Shown here in pieces: positions 42,853 through 51,431 of a stretch of 64,000 bases of DNA. Numbering within the stretch: position 1 is the first letter of the stretch; each line of letters begins with the position of its first letter. Made by a program: the position numbers and the translations under genes. The notes under the pieces were generated by a model. It saw only the letters and a program-made list of their open reading frames with translations. It made no database searches and was not told the origin of the DNA. The DNA lies in NCBI RefSeq assembly GCF_028288225.1, contig NZ_JAQBOC010000096.1:1-64000 (forward strand), in the 5' to 3' direction. The stretch comes from Mucilaginibacter sp. (GTDB taxonomy: Bacteria; Bacteroidota; Bacteroidia; Sphingobacteriales; Sphingobacteriaceae).

Positions 42853-43689
42853 TTAATCCGCTTTGTATACCCGCACATAATCTACATACATTTTTGCAGG
42901 CATCTTGCTGTCATCAACCGTTTGTCCGGGGAAATCACCGGCGACTGCCAGGTTTAAAAGAATAAAAAAAGGCAAATGAAAAGCACCTGTATTATTAATA
43001 TTTGCAGCAATGTTGCCGGTTACAAACAGCTTATCATCAACATACCACCTTATCTCGTTATCATCCCACTCAACAGCATACACATGGTAATCTGCAGGGG
43101 TTAATATGGTAGTTTGCTCGCCGTATTGAACATGCCCGCCGCCGCCATTCCAGTGCATGGTGCCATAAAAAGTATTATTGTCATTAACATGTTCCATTAT
43201 ATCAATCTCCCCGCAATTGGGCCAGTTAACCGTACCGATGTTTGAACCCAGCATCCAAAAGGCCGGCCATAAGCCTGCACCAAGCGGTAGCTTTATCTTT
43301 GCCTCAATGCGCCCGTATTGAGCCGAGATCTTATTAAGGGTATTCATCCTTGCGGAAGTATAGGGAAAGCCGCCAACGGTTTCTTTTTTTGCAGTAATAA
43401 CCAGGTTGCCATCTTCAATGGCTGCATTTGCTGCCTGGTAGTATTCTTTTTCGTTGTTTACACCCAGGCTGCCGGTTTCCATGTTCCAGCTTGCCGGGTC
43501 AATAGTGGTTCCGCTAAACTCGTCAGCCCATACCAGGCTATACGTTACCGGGGTTACGGGCTTTACATCAGGTGGTACAACAGTGATCTTATTGGTTTGT
43601 GTCGTATCCTTTTTGCATGATAAAGCAAACATTACAAGCATTAGCATCATGCCAGCGCTTGTAATGTTATGAATAGATCTTTTGCTCAT
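42853..43689 (-). CDS. GH16 lipoprotein, endo-beta-1,3-glucanase type
   Basis: A 278-residue lipoprotein (lipobox around LVMFALSCKK; the Cys is anchored). The GH16 core is complete: LVWADEFSGTTID, AQYGRIEAKIKLP, WPAFWMLGSN and CGEIDIMEHV with the two catalytic Glu residues in ExDxxE. Members of this laminarinase subgroup cleave beta-1,3-glucans at the cell surface. It is a paralogue of the larger GH16 protein just upstream but lacks its trefoil tail. Confidence 0.9.
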   Translation of the reverse strand: MSKRSIHNITSAGMMLMLVMFALSCKKDTTQTNKITVVPPDVKPVTPVTYSLVWADEFSGTTIDPASWNMETGSLGVNNEKEYYQAANAAIEDGNLVITAKKETVGGFPYTSARMNTLNKISAQYGRIEAKIKLPLGAGLWPAFWMLGSNIGTVNWPNCGEIDIMEHVNDNNTFYGTMHWNGGGGHVQYGEQTTILTPADYHVYAVEWDDNEIRWYVDDKLFVTGNIAANINNTGAFHLPFFILLNLAVAGDFPGQTVDDSKMPAKMYVDYVRVYKAD

Positions 43690-43710
43690 AGGTAGTATAA
43701 TGGTTCACTA

Positions 43711-43905
43711 AGATAGGAAAAGATTAGAGTCAGAAGGATAAGAGTAAGGAAGAAATCAAGAATCAAGAGGGTAAGAGTCAAGAGTAAGGAAAAAAACGAA
43801 GACCTATACCTGCCCCCCTGTCTTGATTCCTGACTCTTGACCTCTTGCTTCTTTCTCTGCCCCTGTCTTGATTCCTGACTCTTGATTTCTTGCTTCTTTC
43901 TTATT
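43711..43905. repeat. Quasi-palindromic array, AGTCAAGAGTC / GACTCTTGA words
   Basis: The first half repeats purine-rich words (AAGAATCAAGAGG, GTCAAGAGTAAGGA), and the second half has their complements (CTTGATTCCTGACTCTTGA, twice). It separates the two GH16 genes and extends to the stop of the longer one. Confidence 0.7.
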
Positions 43906-45127
43906 GGTTCACTTTAAATGCTTCCCAGCCCGAAGCTGTAGCGCGCGTACAGGTCATCGGTTGTGTGCCATTCTCTGATGAAACAAACTTGCCGTTGCTG
44001 CCCTGCAGGGTTATGGTTCCATCGGCATTAGTGCCCCAGGTAAATGTTTCCCAGGCGCCAAAGCTGGCGCGGTTACAGGTAATAGCCTGTGTACCGTTTT
44101 CGCTTGATACATATTTACCCATGCTTTTCAGCGCTACTTTACCACCGCCTGCGTCAACCACTAAAAATTGCTCCCATGCGCTTGCGGTTGGGCGGTTACA
44201 GTTCATAGCCTGTGTGCCATTTTCGCCGCTCACATATTGGTTGTTAAATCCTTTTAAGGTAATGGTTTGCCCAATTGGGGGGGCACTGGTAGTAGATGCT
44301 TTGTAAACACGCACATAATCAACTAACATGCTGGCAGGCAGGGCTCCTGTATTAATTGTTTGCCCGGGCAGATCACCGCCTACAGCCAGGTTAAGTATAA
44401 TGTAAAATGGCAGTTGGAATGCGCCGGTATTGTTAATATTACCTGCTATGTTGCCGGTTACGTATAAGGTATTGTCAACATACCATCTTATACTGCTATT
44501 GTCCCACTCAACAGCGTAAACATGATAATCAGTAGCCGTTGCTGAAGTGCTGCTGCCGTATTGAACATGGCCGCTGCCGCCATTCCAGTGCATGGTGCCT
44601 AATATGGTGTTATTGGTATTTACCTGTTCCATAATATCAATTTCGCCGCAGCTGGGCCATCCAACCGTGCCTATATTGTTGCCCAGCATCCAAAACGCGG
44701 GCCAGCTTCCCTGGAAAGCAGGCAGCTTGATCCGCGCCTCAATCCTTCCATAGGTTACCGAGAACTTGCCCGAGCTATTAAGCTTGGCTGAAGTAAAAGG
44801 CTGCCCGCCAACACTCTGATTTTTAGCAGTGATCACCAGGTTGCCGCCTGTTACGGTAGCGTTTGCCGATTGGTAATATTCCTTTTCGTTGTTAACGTTA
44901 GGGTTACCATTGTCAAGGTTCCACTTGGACCCGTCAACGCCTGTTCCGTTAAACTCATCCGACCATAACAGCTGCCAGGTAACGGCCCGGGCTTCGGTAG
45001 TTTTTGAAACATCCGTGGGTTGCGTTTTTGATTGATTGTTGCTATCCTTTTTACAGGAAACGATCATGCTTACCAGCGCCAGTACCATGCCGGTGCGGGT
45101 TAAAAAAGTTAAAATTGTTTTTTTCAT
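43901..45127 (-). CDS. GH16 lipoprotein with C-terminal beta-trefoil
   Basis: A 408-residue protein with lipobox MIVSCKK. Residues 50-285 are a GH16 domain with CGEIDIMEQV (ExDxxE) and FPAFQGSWPAFWMLGNNIG. The C-terminal 120 residues form three repeats of about 40 residues (VSGENGTQAMNCNR, VSSENGTQAITCNR, VSSENGTQPMTCTR), each ending in WE.F, a fascin-like beta-trefoil that probably binds the substrate. A nearly identical trefoil ends the neighbouring GH30 protein. Confidence 0.92.
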   Translation of the reverse strand: MKKTILTFLTRTGMVLALVSMIVSCKKDSNNQSKTQPTDVSKTTEARAVTWQLLWSDEFNGTGVDGSKWNLDNGNPNVNNEKEYYQSANATVTGGNLVITAKNQSVGGQPFTSAKLNSSGKFSVTYGRIEARIKLPAFQGSWPAFWMLGNNIGTVGWPSCGEIDIMEQVNTNNTILGTMHWNGGSGHVQYGSSTSATATDYHVYAVEWDNSSIRWYVDNTLYVTGNIAGNINNTGAFQLPFYIILNLAVGGDLPGQTINTGALPASMLVDYVRVYKASTTSAPPIGQTITLKGFNNQYVSGENGTQAMNCNRPTASAWEQFLVVDAGGGKVALKSMGKYVSSENGTQAITCNRASFGAWETFTWGTNADGTITLQGSNGKFVSSENGTQPMTCTRATASGWEAFKVNQ

Positions 45128-45149
45128 AATGAATTGGTTTAGTATAATT

Positions 45150-45278
45150 TGAAGAATTAAGATTCAAGAATCAGGAAGTCAGGAGGAAGAGAGCCAAGAG
45201 ATCAAGAATCAAGAGCCAGGAAAAGACGTATACCTTTTTCTCTTGATTCCTGACTCTTGCTTCTTTCTTCTTTCTTAC
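45150..45278. repeat. Quasi-palindromic array, second copy of the CAAGAATCAAGAG vocabulary
   Basis: Words such as GATTCAAGAATCAGGAAGTC and AAGAGATCAAGAATCAAGAG are followed by the inverted CTTGATTCCTGACTCTTGC. It parallels the array at 43711-43905, so the 3' flank of both trefoil genes is related. Confidence 0.65.
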
Positions 45279-47152
45279 TGGTTTACTTTAAATGATTCCC
45301 ATCCCGAAGCAGTGGTTCGGGTACAGGTCATGGCCTGTGTGCCGTTCTCGCTCGAAATAAAATCATTGTTGCTACCCTTTAGGGTAATGGTACCGTCGGC
45401 ATTTACGCCCCAGGTAAATGTTTCCCAGCCGCCAACGCTTGCCCGGTTACAGGTAATAGCCATGGTGCCGTTTTCGCTGGACACATATTTACCCATGCTT
45501 TGCAAAGCAATTTTGCCAGCGCCTGCATCAACAACTAAAAACTGTTCCCATGTGCCGGCCGTGGCGCGGGTACAAGTCATAGCCATGGTGCCGTTTTCGC
45601 CGCTTACATATAAATTGTTGAACCCTTTTAATGTAATAGTTTGGCCAATAGGCGCGCCGCCGGTACCGCTTGATTGTGTGCCGGCCCATTTAAAGGTAGC
45701 AACAGCGCCCGCAGCCAAAGTATAAGTAAATGATTCGGCTCCCCATTTTACTTTGAACGATGCGCTTGATGTACCGCTGTTTAAGGCAACCAATACCTTT
45801 GTGCCATCCGAATTTTTAAAGGCAACGTTCTGGATACTGCCTGCAATATTCGATGAGATCCGCACTGCACCCGGCCTTACAAATTTTGAGGCATGACCAA
45901 CAATATAATAGCCGACATTGCGGGTTATTGAGGTGCCACTAACGGTTATACCACCTAAGCAGGTGCTGCAGCCCCCGGCAGTATGCGGATTATAATTAGG
46001 ATCGGCAGCCAGGTTCCATTCAAGTACATTGCGGCTCCAGTTGCGGGTAGCGCCAATGATCAGGTTATTAACATGCCATGAAAGATCGCCGCCAAAATTG
46101 CTTGGTGCGCCTACCCATTGCTCCGTGAAATATACATTTTTGTTTGGATAGGCATTATGCACATCTGTTAATGAACTTATAGTGCCGGCATACAAATGGA
46201 AGGCTGAACCATCAACATATGGGTTTGCTCCGGCATCGGCCAATACGGTTTCAGGGTAATCTATCCGGTCGGTATTGTGGTCGTAAGCAATTATCTTAGT
46301 CGCAAAACCTGCCCCACGGATCTGCGGACCAAGGTTGTTTTTAATAAAGTTAGCTTCCTCATTTGGCTGCATAACCATACTTGGATTATTGTAAGGGTTA
46401 AGTGGCTCGTTTTGAGGGGTAATGGCATCAATAGTGATTCCCTGTGCCTGCATTGCCTGCAGGTATTTAACAAAATACCGGGCGTAGGCATCGTAATAGG
46501 TTGTATTTAAGCTGCCGCCTGTATAGCCATTGTTGCCGGTTGTGTTAATTTTCATCCAGGTGGGGGCGGTCCACGGCGTGGCAATAATTTTTATAGAAGG
46601 GTTTATGGCGATGATCTTTTTCAGGATGGGAATCATATCCAAATTCTCCTGGCTGATGCTGAAACTGTTCATATTAACATCGCCGGCAACCTGGTCGTAA
46701 GTAAAATCGCTGGAGCTTAGGTCGGAAGCCCCAATACTGATGCGTAAATAGCTGATTCCTATCTGACCGCTGCCGGTGCCAAACAGTTCGCCAAGTACGC
46801 TGGCCTGGTTACCGCCGAGGCCATTAAGCAGGCCTGCGCTTCCGCCGGTTAAAGTAAAACCAAAGCCGTCAATACCCTGGTAGGTTGTGTTTTCATCAAC
46901 GGTAACTGTTGTTGGATTTGTACCGGCATCAGCGGCAAAGTTAATGCTGGCCTGCTGGGCTAACAGCTTTGATTGATCAGAAGTGGTCATCCAAACACTT
47001 ACGGTTTCGTTAGCAGCCCGTGCAACTGTGCCGTTTGTGGTGCCGGCCATGTCGGGTGCCGTTTTTGAAAGATCTTTTTTGCACGAATAAAACAGCAATG
47101 CCGTCAGCATGATTAATGCCGCAGGTAACTTTAAATAGTAACTTGTTTTCAT
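45275..47152 (-). CDS. GH30 glycosidase with C-terminal beta-trefoil
   Basis: A 625-residue lipoprotein (signal ending LLFYSCKK). The GH30 catalytic domain spans about 60-450, with acid/base Glu in ITPQNEPLNP, nucleophile Glu in YFTEQWVGAP, and VTLSGTSITRNVGYY near the end. The related subfamily 3 is endo-beta-1,6-glucanase, which would match the GH16 partners. The C-terminal trefoil (about 505-625) carries the repeat words VSGENGTMAMTCTR, VSSENGTMAITCNR and ISSENGTQAMTCTR. Together these genes would degrade mixed beta-1,3/1,6-glucans (inference). Confidence 0.92.
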   Translation of the reverse strand: MKTSYYLKLPAALIMLTALLFYSCKKDLSKTAPDMAGTTNGTVARAANETVSVWMTTSDQSKLLAQQASINFAADAGTNPTTVTVDENTTYQGIDGFGFTLTGGSAGLLNGLGGNQASVLGELFGTGSGQIGISYLRISIGASDLSSSDFTYDQVAGDVNMNSFSISQENLDMIPILKKIIAINPSIKIIATPWTAPTWMKINTTGNNGYTGGSLNTTYYDAYARYFVKYLQAMQAQGITIDAITPQNEPLNPYNNPSMVMQPNEEANFIKNNLGPQIRGAGFATKIIAYDHNTDRIDYPETVLADAGANPYVDGSAFHLYAGTISSLTDVHNAYPNKNVYFTEQWVGAPSNFGGDLSWHVNNLIIGATRNWSRNVLEWNLAADPNYNPHTAGGCSTCLGGITVSGTSITRNVGYYIVGHASKFVRPGAVRISSNIAGSIQNVAFKNSDGTKVLVALNSGTSSASFKVKWGAESFTYTLAAGAVATFKWAGTQSSGTGGAPIGQTITLKGFNNLYVSGENGTMAMTCTRATAGTWEQFLVVDAGAGKIALQSMGKYVSSENGTMAITCNRASVGGWETFTWGVNADGTITLKGSNNDFISSENGTQAMTCTRTTASGWESFKVNQ

Positions 47153-47543
47153 AAAAATTGGTTATAGTTAATTGATTGGTTTAAAAACATGCAAAAAATA
47201 TAACCAACAAAACTATCACCGCATTGAAAATGAGCCGCAGTAATTAACCTGTGCTTAAAAAAATAGCCAGCAAGTTAGCCAAAGGCTAAACGGCATTTTA
47301 ATTATTTTTGGCACACACCGGAAGAAGTATAGTTTATATTGGTATCACAAATCTATGTTAATTAATATTTAATTTCCAAATATATTTTAACATAAATAAC
47401 TGATTAATAGACAGTTGTAAATTAACCAATACGCTTTAAACACAAAGTGTATTTTGTACAAAAAGGGCTTTGGAACACAACAGGGCAGGTTTTTATATTT
47501 TGGAGTGATAACGGTGATACGCTTGCCTCACAGTTAAGTTTAG
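47153..47543. other. Intergenic region upstream of the GH30 gene
   Basis: No gene. On the minus strand a TATATTTG box lies at the complement of 47377-47384, giving a leader of roughly 220 bases for the GH30-GH16 unit; no -33 TTG is well placed. Confidence 0.35.
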
Positions 47544-47650
47544 AGGAAGTCGGGAAAGTCCGGAAGTCAGTAAAGTCCGAAAGATGCTGCAAGTTTCTCA
47601 TGGCAAATTTTTTCTTTCGGTCTTTATTGACTTTCCCGACTTTCGGACTC
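47544..47650. repeat. Inverted array with GGGAAAGTCC words
   Basis: Arms GTCGGGAAAGTC...TAAAGTCCGAAAGA and their complement (TCTTTCGGTCTTTATTGACT, then TTCCCGACTTTCGGACTCC) fold back across about 40 bases. Shares vocabulary with the tandem repeat at 8991-9052. It ends directly at the stop of the sulfatase gene. Confidence 0.65.
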
Positions 47651-49135
47651 CTACGAACGCACCAACAGCTTTGACCTTTCCAGCTCTTTTAACTGCTGTT
47701 CTAATTCTTCGCGTTTTTGCTGGTGATGTGGGTCATAGGCAAGGTTGGTCATTTCATCCGGATCATCAATAAGATTATAAAGCTCATATTGGTTTGCATA
47801 TGCCCCCATAGCATCGAAATAATAACTGTACTTCCATTCAGCCGTTCTGACGGTGCGTACGCGGTTAGCAGCATTTACCATTGATGGCTTGTTATTAAGG
47901 CCGGCTTTTGTATCGTCAAATGCAAACAGGATGCTATCCTGAACTGACGTGCCATCTTTTACAATAGGTAACAAGCTTACACCACGCAGCCCGGAAGGGA
48001 CTTTCCTTACATTCGCAATTTCGGCAATGGTTGGCAATACATCTACAAGCGTAGCCAGGTGCATAGAGTTTTGGGGCCTTTGTTCGTCTTTAAACAATAT
48101 GGGGTTTGAGATTACCATGGGAATGCGGATAGTCTCCTCATAAGCGTTAAACATTTTTTGACGCAATCCGCCATGCGTAAGCCCCATCTCACCGTGATCT
48201 GACGTCTGGATCACAATAGCGGTATCTGCAAGCCGCTTTCCATCATGGCCGGGCTTGTATAGCTCATTTGTAAAGTAGCTGATCTCCGTATCGATCTTTG
48301 AGAGCAGGTATCCATAAAAATTAAGGTAATTAAGCTGGTCCTTTTCATCTTTTAAATTGCCCAGTCCCGCCTTTTGTACCTGCAGCACGTCAAACTGCGC
48401 CACCGGCTTTTTATTTTTCAGCAAATCTTCATCGATGCTTGATGGAAGGCCTATTTGCCGCCCCGCCCAATTTTTTTCATCGTAACCATAGCTACCGGCA
48501 GTTTTCGGATAAGCCAGCAGGTCGTGCGGGTTTACCAGCGACAAGATGATGCAATAGGGCGTCATATCGTTATTCGCCCGCCTGGCTTTTACCGTTTGCA
48601 GGTAGTCTATTGCTTCTTTTACGTAACGGGCATCATGGTTGGCATAACCTCCGCCAAAGTTCAGCGGGTTCGTATCCTCGCCGGAATCGGGCGGAGCCCA
48701 GCCCATAGCGCCATACAGGGCCACATCCGCTGCTACGAGTGAGGCATAGGTTGTTACGCCTTTGCTTAAATGCCATTTACCACGGTATTGCACATCGTAG
48801 CCCTCGCCCTGCAGCATGTTCATAATGTTGGGCATGGTATTAATCAGCTCACCCTCCGCCGGCGAATAATTGCCTGAAGAAGTAAGCGTTTGCGTAACGC
48901 CATGTTGCGCCGGGTAAGTGCCGGTAAGTAGTGTTGCCCTGCTGGGCGAACACATACAGGTGTTACAAAAAGCCCTGTCGAAACTAAAGCCGTTTTTTTT
49001 CAGAAAAGTAAGATTTGGAAGGTTTTCTTCTTCCCATCCCGGTGGAAAATGTTGTGTGGCGCGTTGCTGGTCGGTAATTATGATAATAATATCAGGGTGT
49101 GTACCAACCTTTTCAAGATTTTGTTTAAAGCTCAT
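47651..49135 (-). CDS. Sulfatase
   Basis: A 494-residue alkaline-phosphatase-superfamily sulfatase. The N-terminal DIIIIITDQQRATQHF supplies the first metal ligands. The sulfatase signature is CMCSPSRATLLTGTYPAQHG, where the Cys of CSPSR would be converted to formylglycine. Further metal ligands lie in QTSDHGEMGLTHGG. No signal peptide is evident at the N-terminus, so either the protein is cytoplasmic or the true export signal is missed. The gene lies inside the glucanase locus, suggesting some sulfated glycan substrate (inference). Confidence 0.85.
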   Translation of the reverse strand: MSFKQNLEKVGTHPDIIIIITDQQRATQHFPPGWEEENLPNLTFLKKNGFSFDRAFCNTCMCSPSRATLLTGTYPAQHGVTQTLTSSGNYSPAEGELINTMPNIMNMLQGEGYDVQYRGKWHLSKGVTTYASLVAADVALYGAMGWAPPDSGEDTNPLNFGGGYANHDARYVKEAIDYLQTVKARRANNDMTPYCIILSLVNPHDLLAYPKTAGSYGYDEKNWAGRQIGLPSSIDEDLLKNKKPVAQFDVLQVQKAGLGNLKDEKDQLNYLNFYGYLLSKIDTEISYFTNELYKPGHDGKRLADTAIVIQTSDHGEMGLTHGGLRQKMFNAYEETIRIPMVISNPILFKDEQRPQNSMHLATLVDVLPTIAEIANVRKVPSGLRGVSLLPIVKDGTSVQDSILFAFDDTKAGLNNKPSMVNAANRVRTVRTAEWKYSYYFDAMGAYANQYELYNLIDDPDEMTNLAYDPHHQQKREELEQQLKELERSKLLVRS

Positions 49136-49268
49136 ATGTTGTGAATAAGGTTACAGGTTATTAACCAAAACTAACAAAAATATAATGAGAAAACAAGGCA
49201 GGAATTGCATTTTACTCTGATCCCCCTCCTCTTTTTCTCCCTAATTTCTGGTCTCTAACCTCTAATCA

Positions 49269-51167
49269 CTATTCAACCACCAACTTACTCCAACCCTTAT
49301 CCCCGGCATTTTTTATCTCTTTCTTTTTACTTTCCATCACTTTTTTTATGCGTGAGCTGTAGGCCCAGCAGGTGCTTTGGCGGATCGACAGGATCTCGGA
49401 CAGTTTATGCGATGAGATCTTCCCCTTGGTTGAATACATTAAAAAGATCATGTAAAAAGCTTTGTTTATGGGGATGCGCGTATTTTGCAATATGGTATAG
49501 GCAATAACCGATTCTTCATACCCGCATTTGGAGCACCTGCGGCTGTAGGGTAAATGCCCGTGCCCGTAATGGATATTGCTGCATTTACGGCAGCTGTATC
49601 CCTTTTCCCATTTCAGGTCTGAAAGGAATTTGAAACAGGTTTCCCTATCCGGATAGATCTTGCTGAACTCTTCAAAATCAACCTCGGTTGACATCACCCT
49701 GTTATGGCTGATCTTTTCAATATCCTGGTGCAAAATGGTGTTATCCTGCTCCAGCAGCACATTCATTCTTGAAATTTCTTCCGACTGCTGCGTTAGCAAT
49801 TCATTAACGGACGTTAGCTCTTCGTTCTGCTGCTCTATTAACGCCGATTTTTCAACAAGCTCTTTAGTACGCTCCTGTACCTGTGTCTCTAAGTTTTTAT
49901 TTAGCGCGTCCTTTAACTCTTCATTTAATTTCAGCTGCCTTATAATATGCAGCTGCGCCAGCCCTTCCTGTTTTTTTAGCAGCCGCACTTTATCGCCTAT
50001 GGCAAATGAAATAAATACCATTTCCATAATAAAACAAAAGCTTAAGCTGTAGTAATTGGCCGCGGTAACGGGCAGCCACCATAAATTTAAAGCTATTAAT
50101 GCCTTTACAACAAAACCGCTTAGCAAAAACAAATAACCGATAACAAAAAAGCGGGCGGCCCTGTATCCCTTTATTAAAACGTAACAGCCTGAAAAAAAAG
50201 CCAGCGACAAAGGCACTATCTCAATTATTTTATAGCTGAACCAGTTTTGATTAACGGTTAAACAAAGCACAAAAAACAACGACCGTAAACCTATAACCCA
50301 CCATACTAATTTGTTTAAGCGCGGGGCATTAACTTTTAAATTTAACAGGCTTTGAGCAAACAGCACTGAAAATATACTGGCCGAAAACAAGGCTATCCCA
50401 TACGCATTATGGTTCCACATAGGCGAACCGGGCCATATATACTGGTAGGCAATCCCATCGGCACACATTTCATAAAGGCCTATGCTAAGATTGTAAGCAA
50501 TGTAATACAGGTATTGCCTTTGCCGCATGGCGATGAACATCATGAGATTGTACAAGCCAAATACCAATATCATCCCATAAAAGATCCCAAAGAAAAAGTA
50601 CTCTTCAAGCGCGTAGCTTATAAACCAGTTTACAGATCGCAGTACGATAATAACATTTACCGGCTGATGCGATTTTATGCGGATATAATACACGTACCTG
50701 CCGGTTAGGCTGTTATTAAGATTTAAACTGAAGTTTTTGTGCTGGTAAAGCCGGGCCGAAAATGGCCGGCTGCTGCCAAGTAAAGTGGGGGCATAATTAT
50801 TATTTTTATCGGGCGAGTAAACCGTAATGCTGTCAATTGTTTGGTCAAAAAATTCAAGGATCCAGTTGTTACGGGATTTTGGGTTGTGATTTATTTTAAC
50901 CCGGTACCAATACGCTGTGCCTGGATCGGCGGTTATTGGGGTGGCCTGTTTGTTAACCTTAAATTTACCGGCAAAAACATCACTCTTTATTTGAGCTATG
51001 GTAAGCCTGCCGGGTATATCTTCAAAATAATCAATTTCATTGAACCTGAAAATTTGCTGTTTTAATTTATCGCGGATGTTAACGGCAACCTGTGCTTTAG
51101 CCGCAATTACAGCAAAGAGCAGCAACAAAACGGCAGATATAAAAAATTTCGGTAAAAATTTATTCAT
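49269..51167 (-). CDS. 7TMR-DISM sensor fused to IS1595-transposase-like zinc ribbon/HTH
   Basis: From the ATG (complement of 51165-51167) this is 632 residues; an upstream GTG two codons earlier is possible. Order: signal peptide (ending AAKAQ), a 7TMR-DISM extracellular beta domain (about 28-175), seven membrane helices (about 188-398), a coiled coil (about 405-490; EQTKELVEK-like KSALIEQQNEELTSVNELLT), and a C-terminal zinc ribbon: CRKC with C526/C529 and CSKC with C545/C548, then a helix-turn-helix (KISSHKLSEILSIRQSTCWA). That C-terminus resembles the N-terminal DNA-binding part of IS1595-type transposases; the catalytic domain is absent. It lies between the sulfatase and GH5 genes and may regulate this locus (inference). 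Confidence 0.8.
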   Translation of the reverse strand: MNKFLPKFFISAVLLLLFAVIAAKAQVAVNIRDKLKQQIFRFNEIDYFEDIPGRLTIAQIKSDVFAGKFKVNKQATPITADPGTAYWYRVKINHNPKSRNNWILEFFDQTIDSITVYSPDKNNNYAPTLLGSSRPFSARLYQHKNFSLNLNNSLTGRYVYYIRIKSHQPVNVIIVLRSVNWFISYALEEYFFFGIFYGMILVFGLYNLMMFIAMRQRQYLYYIAYNLSIGLYEMCADGIAYQYIWPGSPMWNHNAYGIALFSASIFSVLFAQSLLNLKVNAPRLNKLVWWVIGLRSLFFVLCLTVNQNWFSYKIIEIVPLSLAFFSGCYVLIKGYRAARFFVIGYLFLLSGFVVKALIALNLWWLPVTAANYYSLSFCFIMEMVFISFAIGDKVRLLKKQEGLAQLHIIRQLKLNEELKDALNKNLETQVQERTKELVEKSALIEQQNEELTSVNELLTQQSEEISRMNVLLEQDNTILHQDIEKISHNRVMSTEVDFEEFSKIYPDRETCFKFLSDLKWEKGYSCRKCSNIHYGHGHLPYSRRCSKCGYEESVIAYTILQNTRIPINKAFYMIFLMYSTKGKISSHKLSEILSIRQSTCWAYSSRIKKVMESKKKEIKNAGDKGWSKLVVE

Positions 51168-51323
51168 GCGCACAAGTAGATAATAATGCCTAAAGGTTTT
51201 TATAAGCTTTACGTATTATTTGACAAAAGGTTTATACCGGATTGGTTCCGGGTAAGCAATGATAGTATATTTCTTTTCTTAATCCTATTAAGGGTGAATT
51301 TTACAATTAATTATAGGGAGAGA

Positions 51324-51422
51324 GCCAAAAGCTGAAAGCGAAAAGACCAAAGCTTAATTACTTTCTGCTTCAGCTTTTTGCTTTCAGCCTTCTGCTTTTC
51401 GCTTTCTGCTTTCAGCTTTTAC
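51324..51422. repeat. Quasi-palindromic array (CTGAAAGC / GCTTTCAG words)
   Basis: AAAGCTGAAAGCGAAAAGAC is followed by CTTTCTGCTTCAGCTTTTTG and repeats (TTGCTTTCAGCCTTCTGC, GCTTTCTGCTTTCAGC). It lies between the sensor gene and the GH5 gene and adjoins the GH5 stop. Confidence 0.6.
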
Positions 51423-51431
51423 CTTCCTCCC

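Noticed and set aside
42853..45127. Two GH16 genes as one gene split by frameshift
   Set aside because: Each has its own lipoprotein signal, complete GH16 motif and start and stop, and a 211-base array separates them.
43890..45725. Long open frames antisense to the trefoil parts of the GH16 and GH30 genes
   Set aside because: They mirror the repeated trefoil codons on the opposite strand; no start signal or family match, and both trefoil genes have clear sense domains.
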